Made by a program: the position numbers and the translations under genes. Below the pieces are notes generated by a model, which was not told the DNA's origin, ran no database searches, and saw only the letters and a list, made by a program, of their open reading frames with translations. Below, in pieces: positions 24,842 through 34,523 of a DNA stretch of 64,000 nt (the first letter of the stretch is position 1; every line of letters begins with the position of its first letter). This stretch comes from an uncultured Eubacteriales bacterium (GTDB lineage Bacteria; Bacillota; Clostridia; Oscillospirales; Oscillospiraceae). The stretch covers positions 1 to 64,000 of the forward strand of contig UREY01000006.1 of the NCBI GenBank assembly GCA_900546915.1, read 5' to 3'.

Positions 24842-26078
24842 ACTCACTGCCTTGGAGAAGAAATGGGTCTTGTATGATGTGGCGAACTCCGCCTTCACCC
24901 TGCTGATTTCCACCATCATGCCCATTTATTTTAATTACCTGGCCGACGGGGCGGGGCTGTCCTCCGTGGATTATCTGGCCTATTGGGGTTACGCCACCTC
25001 CCTGGTGACGGTTCTGGTGGCGATTTTAGGGCCGACCCTGGGGACGATGTCGGATTTGCAGGGGCGGAAGAAAAAATTCTTCCTGGGCTCGGTGCTCATC
25101 GGCTCGGTGGGCTGCGTGGTGTTGGGCTTTATGCAATCCTGGATTTGGTTTTTGGTGCTGTTTGTGCTTTCCAAAACCGCCTACTCCAGCAGCCTGGTCT
25201 TTTATGACGCCATGCTGCCGGATATCACGCAGAGAGAGCGGATGGACGAGGTTTCCTCCTACGGCTACGCCTGGGGGTATATCGGCAGCTGCATTCCCTT
25301 TGTCGCCTGCCTGCTTCTGGTTTTATCCTATGAGTCCATGGGGATCTCCATGGAGACGGCGATGGCCCTGGCGTTTTTCCTGGTGGCGGCCTGGTGGCTG
25401 GGCGGCGCCGTTCCGCTGCTGCGCGCCTACCGGCAGAAGCACTATGTGCAGGCCCGCCATGCGCCGGTGGCGGAGAGCTTCCGCCGTCTGGGGAACGTGT
25501 TTTCCGAGCTGCGCCGGAAACCGGAAATTCTCTTTTTCCTCCTGGCCTTCTTTTTCTATATCGACGGCGTTTACACAGTCATCGACATGGCCACGGCCTA
25601 CGGGACGGCTCTGGGGCTGGATACCACCGGTTTGCTGCTGGCGTTGCTGCTGACGCAGGTTGTGGCGTTTCCCTGCTCCATTTTCTTTGGCCGTCTGTCC
25701 CGCCGGATGGACGCCAGGGTGATTTTGTCCGTCTGCATTGGGGCGTATTTCGGCATTGCGGTGTTTGCCTTCTGGCTGGAGAGCTTGACGGATTTCTGGA
25801 TCCTAGCGGTGTGCGTGGGAATGTTTCAGGGGACCATTCAGGCGATTTCCCGGTCCTATTACTCAAAGATCATTCCGGCGGAGCGGGCAGGGGAGTACTT
25901 CGGCATATATGATATTTGCGGAAAGGGCGCCGCCTTTACCGGGACGATCCTGGTCTCTGTGGTCAGCCAGGTGACCCACAGCACCAACGCGGGGGTGGGC
26001 TCGCTAACCGTGATGTTCCTAATCGGATTTCTTTTGTTCCAGGTTGCCGCAGGGAAGCGGACCCAACAAAATGCATAA
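24831..26078 (+). CDS. MFS transporter, UMF1/ATG22-like family
   Basis: The 415-residue protein has about 12 membrane helices and matches the PF11700 (ATG22/UMF1) subgroup of the major facilitator superfamily. The conserved N-terminal KKWVLYDVANSAFTLLISTI, the loop SDLQGRKKKFF between helices 2 and 3, and QAISRSYYSKIIPAERAGEY (in the second half) are characteristic. The eukaryotic relative exports amino acids from vacuoles; bacterial substrates are not known. The start at 24831 has AGGAGG in the 3' end of the upstream gene. A terminator follows at 26111. Confidence 0.9.
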   Translation: MKFKLTALEKKWVLYDVANSAFTLLISTIMPIYFNYLADGAGLSSVDYLAYWGYATSLVTVLVAILGPTLGTMSDLQGRKKKFFLGSVLIGSVGCVVLGFMQSWIWFLVLFVLSKTAYSSSLVFYDAMLPDITQRERMDEVSSYGYAWGYIGSCIPFVACLLLVLSYESMGISMETAMALAFFLVAAWWLGGAVPLLRAYRQKHYVQARHAPVAESFRRLGNVFSELRRKPEILFFLLAFFFYIDGVYTVIDMATAYGTALGLDTTGLLLALLLTQVVAFPCSIFFGRLSRRMDARVILSVCIGAYFGIAVFAFWLESLTDFWILAVCVGMFQGTIQAISRSYYSKIIPAERAGEYFGIYDICGKGAAFTGTILVSVVSQVTHSTNAGVGSLTVMFLIGFLLFQVAAGKRTQQNA

Positions 26079-26110
26079 CGGGGCCGGGGAAGATGCCGGC
26101 CGGGCCAAGG

Positions 26111-26146
26111 GGCGCGCTGCACAGGGTTGCGGCGCGCCTTTGTTTT
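26111..26146 (+). terminator. Intrinsic terminator after the MFS gene
   Basis: GGCGCGC at 26111-26117 pairs with GCGCGCC at 26132-26138 and is followed by TTTGTTTT. Confidence 0.65.
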
Positions 26147-26602
26147 GCGCGGTCCCGTTTTCAACCCTTCCGCCTGGGAAAGATGGGAAGCGGCGGCCCA
26201 TTGTGCGCTTTTTCTCTGTCGTCATGTGGTATGCTTGGGGCTGCAGGAAGGGGGAGAAAAAAGGCCGGATATCTATACAGGACATGAAAATCACATATAA
26301 GGTTGCAGATGAAAAATAGAATTTGGCTTCTCGCATACAAAGAAGTTTTACATAAAAAAGACAGGACGCGGAAAAGGCAAGGCAGCCTGAGGTTTCCAAA
26401 AAATGTTACGAAACATAGGAAAATGACGAGGACCGGCGGAATCTCCACCGATTTTTTTTGCTGGGGGCTTTATTTGCAAAAAAATTCGAATTCCTGATTT
26501 AAAACGGGGGAATGACAGCGCTTTATTCGGCTGAATATTTGCTGCTTTTACAAAATGCAGAAACTTGCCGTATAAAAAGTCAAAACCCTGGAAAATTTTA
26601 CC
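26147..26602. other. Gene-free A+T-rich gap upstream of the first subtilase
   Basis: No gene is supportable. A hairpin with one mismatch (26434-26450) followed by eight T residues at 26452-26459 could be a second terminator or the end of a short untranslated RNA. I compared the purine-rich run before it with the c-di-GMP-I riboswitch consensus and could not make it fit. Confidence 0.5.
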
Positions 26603-26631
26603 TTGAAAAATCCTAGTAAGTGTGATACAAT
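26603..26631 (+). promoter_or_regulatory. Promoter of the first giant subtilase gene
   Basis: TTGAAA at 26603-26608 and TACAAT at 26626-26631 lie 17 bases apart. The predicted start is near 26638, giving a leader of about 165 bases. Confidence 0.7.
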
Positions 26632-26637
26632 CCTGAT

Positions 26638-26801
26638 AACGCATTGCAGCACCTGGATACTTGTCCTATTGCTTAATAGAGCAAATCGTTTTTCCAGAAA
26701 ATTCCAGTTGGTGGAAGAAGTGGTCGGATATCTCTCGCGGGAAACCGCGTGGATATGAAATGCCGGCGCAAGCCGGTAAATACACGAAAAGGAGAACGAG
26801 T
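26638..26801 (+). promoter_or_regulatory. Structured 5' leader with two GNRA-type hairpins
   Basis: The leader contains two consecutive short stems capped by tetraloops: GCGG-GAAA-CCGC (near 26738-26750) and CCGGC-GCAA-GCCGG (near 26762-26776), just before the ribosome binding site AAAAGGAG. No known riboswitch consensus fits. The second subtilase gene, by contrast, has a leader of only about 45 bases. Confidence 0.4.
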
Positions 26802-29800
26802 ATGAAGAAAATGCATCTGCCTTCCCGTCTGCTTTCGCTTCTGTTGGTGGTTGCGTTGCTGTCCAGCTTTGCCGTACCCATCGGCGCTACCGGCAGCGAC
26901 ACAAGCGTCAACTTCAAGCAGGTAGACAACGGCGCAGTCTCCGAAAGCCTGCTGCAGGAAATTTCGGAGCAGGAGTCCAATGAACCGGATTATGCGGATA
27001 CCGACGTGGTCCGCGTATCCATCGTTCTGGAGCAGGAGTCCACTCTGGAAGCGGGCTTCTCCACCATGGACATTGCAGAAAACGCTTCGGCAATGTCTTA
27101 TCGGGAAAACCTCCAGAATGAGCAGGCCAAATTGACCGATTCCATTGAAAAGGCCATTGGTGAGAAGCTGGACGTGGCGTGGAACCTGACGCTGGCGGCC
27201 AACATCATCTCGGCCAATGTGGAATATGGTCAGATTGCAAAAATCGAAGCGCTCTCCGGCGTACAGGAGGTGGTTCTGGAGACAAAATACGAACCCCAGA
27301 CCGCAGACGCTGCAGAGCCCAACATGGCCGTCTCCACCCAGATGACGGGTACCAACCTGGCCTGGCAGTCCGGCTACACCGGCGCAGGCATGCGGGTGGC
27401 CATCATCGACACCGGCTTGGATTGGGACCACCAGTCCATGGATCCCGATGCTCTGGCCGTAGCTCTGGCGGAGGACGCCGGCTACGACGACATGGAGTAT
27501 GAGGATTATCTGGCTGCCATTGATGTGATGGACGAGGCCGAGGTGGCGGAAAAGCTGAGTCAGCTCCACGTTGCGGAGCGTTCTCCTGAGGTCACCGCCG
27601 CAGATTTGTATCTGAACCTGAAGACCCCCTTTGCTTACAACTATATTGACGAGGACCTGGACGTGACCCATGACAACGACAGCGCCAGCGAGCACGGCTC
27701 CCACGTGGCCGGCATCTCTGTGGCGAACCGTCTGGTGAAGTCCGGCGACGACTATGTCTCTGCCGTGGACACGGTGGGCGTAGTGGGCAACGCGCCCGAT
27801 GCCCAGGTCATTGTCATGAAGGTCTTCGGCAAGGCCGGCGGCGCGTATGATTCCGACTATATGGCCGCCATTGAAGACGCGATCATTCTGGGCTGCGATT
27901 CCGTGAACCTGTCTCTGGGTTCCGCCGCCGCCGGTATGACCACCAACAGTACATACCAGGATATCCTGGACGGCCTGGTGAACACCGACACCGTGGTGGT
28001 TATGTCCGCCGGTAATGAGGGCTACTGGGCGGAGATGGCGAGCCCCATCGGCTATCCCTACCTGGAAGCTGCCAACTACCACACGGGCGGTTCTCCCGGT
28101 ACATATACCAACTCTTTTGCCGTTGCCTCTGTGGACAATGACGGCGGTGTCGGCAAAGCTTTCAGCGTAGCCGGACGGAGCTTTGTGTATAGCGAGACAG
28201 AGTATACCAACAAGCCGCTCAATACCTTGGATACCTCTGCCGACGGCAGCGGTACCGACCTGGACTACGTGTTTATCGATGGTGTGGGCCAGCCTTCCGA
28301 TTTTGAGGGGATTGACGTCACGGGGAAAGTGGTCTTCTGCTCCCGGGGCACCACATCCTTCTTTGAGAAGGCCGAGGCTGCTGTGGCGGCCGGCGCCATT
28401 GCAACCATCATTTACAACAATGAGCCGGGCGTCATCAATTTGGACCTGAGCGACTATACCAAGACGGAGCCCTGTATCTCCATTACCCAGGATGCCGGTA
28501 AGTACATCCGGGAGAATTCCGTGGATGCCGGCGGCTATTTCACCGGTAAGATTACCGTCAGCAAAAAGACGGCGATCGTCCACAATGATTCTGAGACGCT
28601 TACCATCAGCGAGTTCAGCTCTTGGGGCATCCCCGGTGATCTGAGCATGAAGCCTGAGATCATCGCGCCCGGCGGCAGCATCTACTCCCTGAACGGCGCC
28701 GTTTCGGCGACCGATCAGTACGAGCTGATGAGCGGCACCTCGATGGCGGCTCCCCAGGTCAGCGGTATTGCCGCTCTGGTGAAGCAGTACATTGAGGAGA
28801 ATGAGCTGTCTCAGCCCGGCATTACGGACCGCGCCTTGGCGCAGAGTCTGATGATGTCCACGGCGACTCCTCTCAAGGACGCCAACGGCAATTACTACCC
28901 CATTTTGCAGCAGGGCGCAGGTCTGGCCGACACGGCTGCGGCGACCAGCGCGGATTCTTACATCACCGTCGACGGCATGCCCGACGGCAAGGTGAAAGCG
29001 GAGCTGGGCGACGATCCCAACCGGACGGGCGAATACAGCTTCAGCTTCAACATCCACAACATTTCCAACGAGGGTAAGGTGTACGCTCTGTCCGCAAGCC
29101 TGTTTACCCAGGATGCGTTCCGGTCCTACGCCAATGCCAACATGAGCCAGGACGAGACCGCTCTGTTCATGGACACCCTCGCCACACCTCTGGATGCCAA
29201 GGTCACCTGGAGCTCCGACGGCCAGATCGTGAACTCGGCCGGCGAGATGAGCAACTGTGACTTTGACGGCAACGGAACGGTGAATGCCGACGATGCCCAG
29301 GCCCTTCTGGACTATGTCTCCGGCGCAAGGGATACCATCAACGCCATAGAGTTTGCCGATGTGGACAACGACGGCGATGTGGATTCCTACGATGCCCACC
29401 TGTTCCTCAATAAGCTGGGCAAAGATACGGTGACTGTGCCTGCCGGCGAGAGCGTCAACATCACGGTTACCATGAAGCTCACAGAGGAAGAGAAGGCTTA
29501 CTTGAACGAGTACTACACCGGCGGCGCTTATGTGCAGGCGTTCGTGTTTGCCGAGGCCCTGACCAATGCCGAGGGTGTGACCGGCACCAGCCACTCCATC
29601 CCCATGCTGGCCTATTACGGCAACTGGACGGATATGTCCATGTTCGACATCGGCACGGCTCAGGAGTTTGCCACCGGGCAGGATGTCCGGACGCCCTACA
29701 TGGCCAATACCGAGACCAACACCTTTGCCATTACCTACGCCAACGATACCGCCAACAAGTATGTCTTCGGCGGCAACCCCCTGGTTCCCGACGAAGTTTA

Positions 29801-32800
29801 CATGCCTGAGCGCAACGCCATCAATTCCGTCAATGGCGACAAAATCTCCGGCGCGTCCTTTGTGGCCATCCGGAATGCGGCTGCCTCCAGATTCCGCGTG
29901 ACCAATGTGGCCACCGGGCAGACCCTGGCGGAAGCCTTCCCCGGCGCAGTCACCGCCGCTTACTACTACAGCAACGGCGGCCGCTGGATGAACACCGGCT
30001 ATAACCTCAACACCAACTGGGCTCCGGAGGGCCTGGCAGAGGGCGACCAGATAGAGGTTGCTCTGTCCCTGGCGCCTGAGTATTATCTGCAGGCCGACGG
30101 CTCTGTGAATTGGGACGCCATGGGCGACGGCGCCACGCTGTCCACGGTAGCCACGGTGGACAACACGGCTCCCGTTCTGGAGGATGTCTCCCTGAGCCTC
30201 ACGGGCAATACCCTCACCGTCACGGCCAGCGATAACCGGTATGTGGCCGCTGCGGTTCTGTACAATGCCGGCGGCACCGGTGTTCTGGCTTATGCCGGAG
30301 CCAAGGCCGACGCTCAACCCGGCCAGAGCTACGAGTACACCATGAGCATGGACGGCGTCAGCGGGAAGAAGTTCCTGCTGCAGGTCGCCGACTACGCCAT
30401 GAACGTGGCCACTTATGAAGTAGAGCTGCAGCTGGGTGAGGAGCAGCCCCTGCCCGAGCGCATCGCTTTTGATGTGGAGCTGGGCGCCTGGGTCGGCTTC
30501 AACCGGGAGTCTGACCATCCTTTGGAAGCTTGGTCCTCCGCATCTGAGATCTATCTCGCCGCTACCATTGTGGATCATATCGCCTTTATCGCCAACGAAG
30601 ACGGGTTCCTGTATGTAGCGCCGGAGGATGAGCTCTCCGATCTGACGCCTGTGTGTCAGATGGACATCATCCCCACGGATATGGCCTACAACCCGGCCGA
30701 CGGCATGATCTATGCAGTTGCCGATGGAGCTCTGTATACCGTGGATAAGCTCACCGGCGTAACCCAGGAGATCGGCGCCATCGGCGTGAGCACCAACACC
30801 CTGGCCTGCGATGCAGAAGGCACCTTCTACTGCAACAAGTACGGCTCCGGTGAGGTTTACTCCTTCACCCTGGATACCATCGCGGCCCCCGAGCTGTTGG
30901 TAAAAACCAACCTGTCCACAAGCGCCTATGTGCAGGCTATGGAAATTGATCCCAATACCGGCCTGCTCTGCTGGAACAGCTACTACGCCATGAGCTTCCT
31001 GGGCTTTGTGTCCGGGTACAGCTACTATTACGAGATCGATACACAAGCGGGTACCTATACGCGCTACAACGATCTGTATGATGAGCTGACTTGCTTAATC
31101 ATTCCCGAAAAGACCTCCGGCGGCGGCTGGACGGAGCCCACCACGGAAGTTTCCGGCATGCAATTGTCTGCCGGCTCCCTGCGGATTCTCCGCGGCGGCT
31201 CTGCCAAGCTGACGGCCAATGTGCAGCCCTGGACCGCCACAGACCGTTCCGTCACCTGGACCTCTGCGGATCCCAGCATTGCGACCGTGGATGCCGACGG
31301 CAACGTCAAGGCGGTGGAGAAGGGCGAAACCGTCATTACGGCAACTTCCAACCTGGATCCCACCGTTTCCGCCTCCTGCACCGTTGTTGTGGAGACTGTG
31401 GAGGTCACGCTGGAGGGCGCCGTACAGGATGCCGACGGCAACCCCATGCTCTTCACCTGGGACCTGGAGAACGACAGCACCTGGACCGGCGGCACGGCCC
31501 TGGATACCAGCATTATGTCCGTCACCAAGGATCCCCTGAACAACGTGCTCTATGTCAACGACGCCGCGACCAACACTTGGGCCATGCACAAGGTGGATCC
31601 GGCCACCGGCGAGAGCGTCGAGACGGCGGGCAACTCGACCGGCGTACCTCTGTGGGATATGGAGTACAGCTCCTACTTCTCCACTGCCGAGGCGCCCATG
31701 GTCAGCAGCGTATACGGCTATTACTTCCTCTCTCCCAAGGATCCCATGAATCTGGACTCCATGGCCTTTGACCTGTCCGGCCGTGTGAATTACCTAACGG
31801 CCCTCACGTCTCTGGGCTATGAGGAGTACTGGGACGAGGAAGATCAGGTCATGCTGGATACCGAGCATGTGCTCCTCATGGATGAGAGCGGTACCATTTG
31901 GCACTTCTGGATCTATGAGACAGACCAGGGCATGAGCGCCTGGCTGGCGTCGTATCCCTCGAACCTGCCTGAGCTGGGACTCACCTTTGAAGGCTACAAC
32001 AACATGGAAGCGATGTACTGCTCCCTGATTGTGGGCGAGGACGGGAACCTTTATCTGTCCTACTTCACAGGCGATACCAACCAGATTTACCAGTTGGTCT
32101 TCAACGAGGAGGCCGAAACCTATGAGGCTGCCCTCCTGGGCGATATGGGCAACGGCGTATGGCCTGCCGCTCTGATCTCCGCCAGCTCCAATACTCCGGC
32201 GGAAGGCGGCAACCAGGCGTTGATCCCCGCCGATGCCGTGAAGCTGGATGCGGAACCGGTTACCACCGAGGAGCTGCAGGCGGCTGCCGCCGGCGCTGCG
32301 GTGACCATGAATGCGGTCAGCCCGGCCGACAACGCCCAGAAGGACCAGATGGACGTTTCCGAAGCCGACGTACCGGCCGGTTCTCTCCAGGCCGTTCAGG
32401 TTGGCGACGTCCGCAAGACCGATGTGAACCGTCTGCCCTTGGAGCTGAAGGGTGTGGAAACCGGTACCGAGTGTCAGGGCAAGACTGTGACGCTGTCCAT
32501 TGTTGCCGACAACGACACCACCAACGGCGTGTACACCGTGGCCTATGACGCATCCAAGGTGACCTTCACCGGTAAGTCCGGCCTGGTGGATTACACCAGC
32601 TTCTCCGACCGCGACGGCGTAGTGACCTTCGCCTATGCCGCCAAGGATGCCGTTCCCGCCGGTACGACTTTGGCCACGCTGACCTTTACCGCCGAAGCCG
32701 ACACCGAGGCCACCTTCACCATCACCACGGTGGAAGAGGGCCGGAACAAGCCGGGAACCTCCGAAACCCTGACGGTCACCGTGCCGGAGCACGACTATAT

Positions 32801-34280
32801 CGTCTCTGTGGTTCCCGCGACCTGCACGGAAGGCGGCTATACCCTGTATACCTGCCGGAACTGCGGCTCCAGCTACAAGGATCACTTCACCGAGGCTCTG
32901 GGCCATGACTGGAGCGCTTGGACGGTGCAAACGCCCGCCTCCTGTGAGACCGACGGCGTGGAAGCCCGCACCTGCGCCCGCTGCGGTGAGACGGAAACCA
33001 GACCCATCCCCGCAACCGGTCATAACTACGACATCACCGTGGTTGATCCCACCTGCACCGAAAGCGGCTACACCCTGTATACCTGCACCGTCTGCGGCTA
33101 CAGCTATCGCGACGAGGTCGTCGAGGCTACGGGCCACAGCTGGGGCGAGTGGACTGTGACGAAGGAAGCCACCTGCGAGGAAGCAGGAGAGGAGACTCGC
33201 ACCTGCGCCAACTGCGGCGAGACCGAGACCCGCGCCCTGGAGGCCACCGGCCACGACTGGGGCGAATGGACCGTCACCAAGGAAGCCACCTGTGAGGAAG
33301 CAGGCGAGGAGACCCGGATCTGCGCCAACTGCGGCGAGACTGAGACCCGCGCTCTGGAGGCCACCGGCCACAACTGGGGCGAATGGACCGTCACCAAGGA
33401 AGCCACCTGCGAGGTAGCGGGAGAGGAGACCCGGACCTGCGCCAACTGCGGCCAGACCGAGACCCGCCCGATTCCTGCCACCGGTCATACCTATGTGGAG
33501 ACGGTTGTAGCGCCCACCTGCACCGAGGAAGGCTACACCCTGCATACCTGCGAGGTTTGCGGCAGCAACTACAAGACCGATGTGGTGGAAGCTCTGGGCC
33601 ATGACTGGAGCGAATGGACTGTGACGGAAGCCGCCGATTGCTTCCATGCCGGCAGCGAAACCCGGACCTGCGCCCGTTGCGAGGCGTCCGAGATTCGTAC
33701 CATTGCCGCCAACAGCGACAACTGCCCGTCCAAGGCCTTCAAGGACGTGGACATCAACAGATGGTATCACAAGGGGATTGACTTTGTGGTTACCCAGGGC
33801 CTGATGGAAGGCGTTGGAGACGGCCTGTTCCTGCCCAACGGCAACCTGACCCGGGGTCAGATGGTTACCATTCTGTACCGCCTGGCCGGTCAGCCGGAGA
33901 TCAGCGGCAAATCTCCCTTCACGGATGTTCAGGAAGGCCGCTTCTACGCGGATGCGGTTGTCTGGGCTGCTGAGAACGGCATTGTCAAGGGCGTAACCGA
34001 GGAGCTGTTTGTACCCAATCGTTTCGTAACCCGGGAGGAAATGGTGACCATGTTGGCCCGTTACGCAGAGCTGAACGGCGTTGAAATCACGACGGAGGGC
34101 AGCTTGAGCGCGTATCCGGATGCGGACCAGGTCAGCAACTATGCCGTGGCGTACATGACGTGGGCCGTGGAGAACGGCATCCTCAACGGCGCCGAGGGCA
34201 TGCTGATTCCTCGGAAGACTGCGACTCGTGCACAGGCTGCAGCGGTTCTCCTCCGCTACTGCGAGGCCTTCGGCGAGTAA
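26802..34280 (+). CDS. Giant SLH-anchored subtilase with dockerin and cohesin-like domains
   Basis: This 2492-residue secreted protein has a signal peptide (about 1-28), a propeptide, and an S8 protease domain with Asp203 (VAIIDTGLD), His298 (EHGSHVAGI) and Ser647 (SGTSMAAPQ), interrupted by a PA-type insert. A dockerin-like pair of Ca-binding loops (DFDGNGTVNADDAQALL and DVDNDGDVDSYDAHLFL, about 820-877) follows. Next come beta-sandwich and propeller-like regions, a BIG2 domain (about 1450-1530), a cohesin-like domain (about 1886-1995), eight or so Cys-pair repeats (about 2000-2300) and three SLH domains (about 2307-2492) for non-covalent wall anchoring. The start at 26802 follows AAAAGGAGA and begins the signal peptide. 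The Ca loops and cohesin-like fold are read from motifs and need profile support. Confidence 0.9.
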   Translation: MKKMHLPSRLLSLLLVVALLSSFAVPIGATGSDTSVNFKQVDNGAVSESLLQEISEQESNEPDYADTDVVRVSIVLEQESTLEAGFSTMDIAENASAMSYRENLQNEQAKLTDSIEKAIGEKLDVAWNLTLAANIISANVEYGQIAKIEALSGVQEVVLETKYEPQTADAAEPNMAVSTQMTGTNLAWQSGYTGAGMRVAIIDTGLDWDHQSMDPDALAVALAEDAGYDDMEYEDYLAAIDVMDEAEVAEKLSQLHVAERSPEVTAADLYLNLKTPFAYNYIDEDLDVTHDNDSASEHGSHVAGISVANRLVKSGDDYVSAVDTVGVVGNAPDAQVIVMKVFGKAGGAYDSDYMAAIEDAIILGCDSVNLSLGSAAAGMTTNSTYQDILDGLVNTDTVVVMSAGNEGYWAEMASPIGYPYLEAANYHTGGSPGTYTNSFAVASVDNDGGVGKAFSVAGRSFVYSETEYTNKPLNTLDTSADGSGTDLDYVFIDGVGQPSDFEGIDVTGKVVFCSRGTTSFFEKAEAAVAAGAIATIIYNNEPGVINLDLSDYTKTEPCISITQDAGKYIRENSVDAGGYFTGKITVSKKTAIVHNDSETLTISEFSSWGIPGDLSMKPEIIAPGGSIYSLNGAVSATDQYELMSGTSMAAPQVSGIAALVKQYIEENELSQPGITDRALAQSLMMSTATPLKDANGNYYPILQQGAGLADTAAATSADSYITVDGMPDGKVKAELGDDPNRTGEYSFSFNIHNISNEGKVYALSASLFTQDAFRSYANANMSQDETALFMDTLATPLDAKVTWSSDGQIVNSAGEMSNCDFDGNGTVNADDAQALLDYVSGARDTINAIEFADVDNDGDVDSYDAHLFLNKLGKDTVTVPAGESVNITVTMKLTEEEKAYLNEYYTGGAYVQAFVFAEALTNAEGVTGTSHSIPMLAYYGNWTDMSMFDIGTAQEFATGQDVRTPYMANTETNTFAITYANDTANKYVFGGNPLVPDEVYMPERNAINSVNGDKISGASFVAIRNAAASRFRVTNVATGQTLAEAFPGAVTAAYYYSNGGRWMNTGYNLNTNWAPEGLAEGDQIEVALSLAPEYYLQADGSVNWDAMGDGATLSTVATVDNTAPVLEDVSLSLTGNTLTVTASDNRYVAAAVLYNAGGTGVLAYAGAKADAQPGQSYEYTMSMDGVSGKKFLLQVADYAMNVATYEVELQLGEEQPLPERIAFDVELGAWVGFNRESDHPLEAWSSASEIYLAATIVDHIAFIANEDGFLYVAPEDELSDLTPVCQMDIIPTDMAYNPADGMIYAVADGALYTVDKLTGVTQEIGAIGVSTNTLACDAEGTFYCNKYGSGEVYSFTLDTIAAPELLVKTNLSTSAYVQAMEIDPNTGLLCWNSYYAMSFLGFVSGYSYYYEIDTQAGTYTRYNDLYDELTCLIIPEKTSGGGWTEPTTEVSGMQLSAGSLRILRGGSAKLTANVQPWTATDRSVTWTSADPSIATVDADGNVKAVEKGETVITATSNLDPTVSASCTVVVETVEVTLEGAVQDADGNPMLFTWDLENDSTWTGGTALDTSIMSVTKDPLNNVLYVNDAATNTWAMHKVDPATGESVETAGNSTGVPLWDMEYSSYFSTAEAPMVSSVYGYYFLSPKDPMNLDSMAFDLSGRVNYLTALTSLGYEEYWDEEDQVMLDTEHVLLMDESGTIWHFWIYETDQGMSAWLASYPSNLPELGLTFEGYNNMEAMYCSLIVGEDGNLYLSYFTGDTNQIYQLVFNEEAETYEAALLGDMGNGVWPAALISASSNTPAEGGNQALIPADAVKLDAEPVTTEELQAAAAGAAVTMNAVSPADNAQKDQMDVSEADVPAGSLQAVQVGDVRKTDVNRLPLELKGVETGTECQGKTVTLSIVADNDTTNGVYTVAYDASKVTFTGKSGLVDYTSFSDRDGVVTFAYAAKDAVPAGTTLATLTFTAEADTEATFTITTVEEGRNKPGTSETLTVTVPEHDYIVSVVPATCTEGGYTLYTCRNCGSSYKDHFTEALGHDWSAWTVQTPASCETDGVEARTCARCGETETRPIPATGHNYDITVVDPTCTESGYTLYTCTVCGYSYRDEVVEATGHSWGEWTVTKEATCEEAGEETRTCANCGETETRALEATGHDWGEWTVTKEATCEEAGEETRICANCGETETRALEATGHNWGEWTVTKEATCEVAGEETRTCANCGQTETRPIPATGHTYVETVVAPTCTEEGYTLHTCEVCGSNYKTDVVEALGHDWSEWTVTEAADCFHAGSETRTCARCEASEIRTIAANSDNCPSKAFKDVDINRWYHKGIDFVVTQGLMEGVGDGLFLPNGNLTRGQMVTILYRLAGQPEISGKSPFTDVQEGRFYADAVVWAAENGIVKGVTEELFVPNRFVTREEMVTMLARYAELNGVEITTEGSLSAYPDADQVSNYAVAYMTWAVENGILNGAEGMLIPRKTATRAQAAAVLLRYCEAFGE
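33132..33482 (+). repeat. Three tandem 117-bp coding repeats
   Basis: Units begin at 33132, 33249 and 33366 and encode near-identical 39-residue copies of GH-W-GEWTVTKEATCE followed by a CANCGETETR segment. The high DNA identity suggests recent expansion or ongoing slippage within the surface protein gene. Confidence 0.85.
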
Positions 34281-34334
34281 GAGACACAGGGCTTGCTGCG
34301 TATCGAAGCATTAAGCCTATGAATTTCCAAAGCA

Positions 34335-34369
34335 CACGGCCCCGATTTTTCGGGGCCGTGTTATTTATT
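34335..34369 (+). terminator. Intrinsic terminator of the first subtilase gene
   Basis: CACGGCCCCG at 34335-34344 pairs with CGGGGCCGTG at 34351-34360 and is followed by TTATTTATT. Confidence 0.75.
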
Positions 34370-34469
34370 AAAAAGTCCCGCAAAGCTTCGCGCTTACAGG
34401 CGCCATCGAAAGCGAGACATCGGGTTTCCTCGCCACATACGTGTGAGAGAACATGTGGCAGAAGCACAG

Positions 34470-34520
34470 CTCCGCCCTGCCGGCACGTAAAATACGCAGG
34501 CAGGGCGGAGTTGTTTGTTT
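34470..34520. terminator. Terminator between convergent subtilase and GT2 genes
   Basis: CTCCGCCCTGCC at 34470-34481 pairs with GGCAGGGCGGAG at 34499-34510, followed by TTGTTTGTTT. The minus-strand GT2 gene ends four bases beyond it. Confidence 0.65.
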
Positions 34521-34523
34521 CCT

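Noticed and set aside
26340..26460. c-di-GMP riboswitch upstream of the first subtilase
   Set aside because: Short purine motifs look similar but the order of conserved elements and the tetraloop-receptor arrangement do not fit, and a promoter lies downstream of it.
33132..33482. CRISPR-like tandem repeats
   Set aside because: Units are in-frame coding repeats without spacers and no cas genes are present.
26673..33770. Very long open frames on the minus strand opposite the first subtilase gene
   Set aside because: They are Leu/Gly/His/Val-rich translations antisense to a G+C-rich gene, lack ribosome binding sites and family motifs, and the plus-strand gene explains the codon structure.
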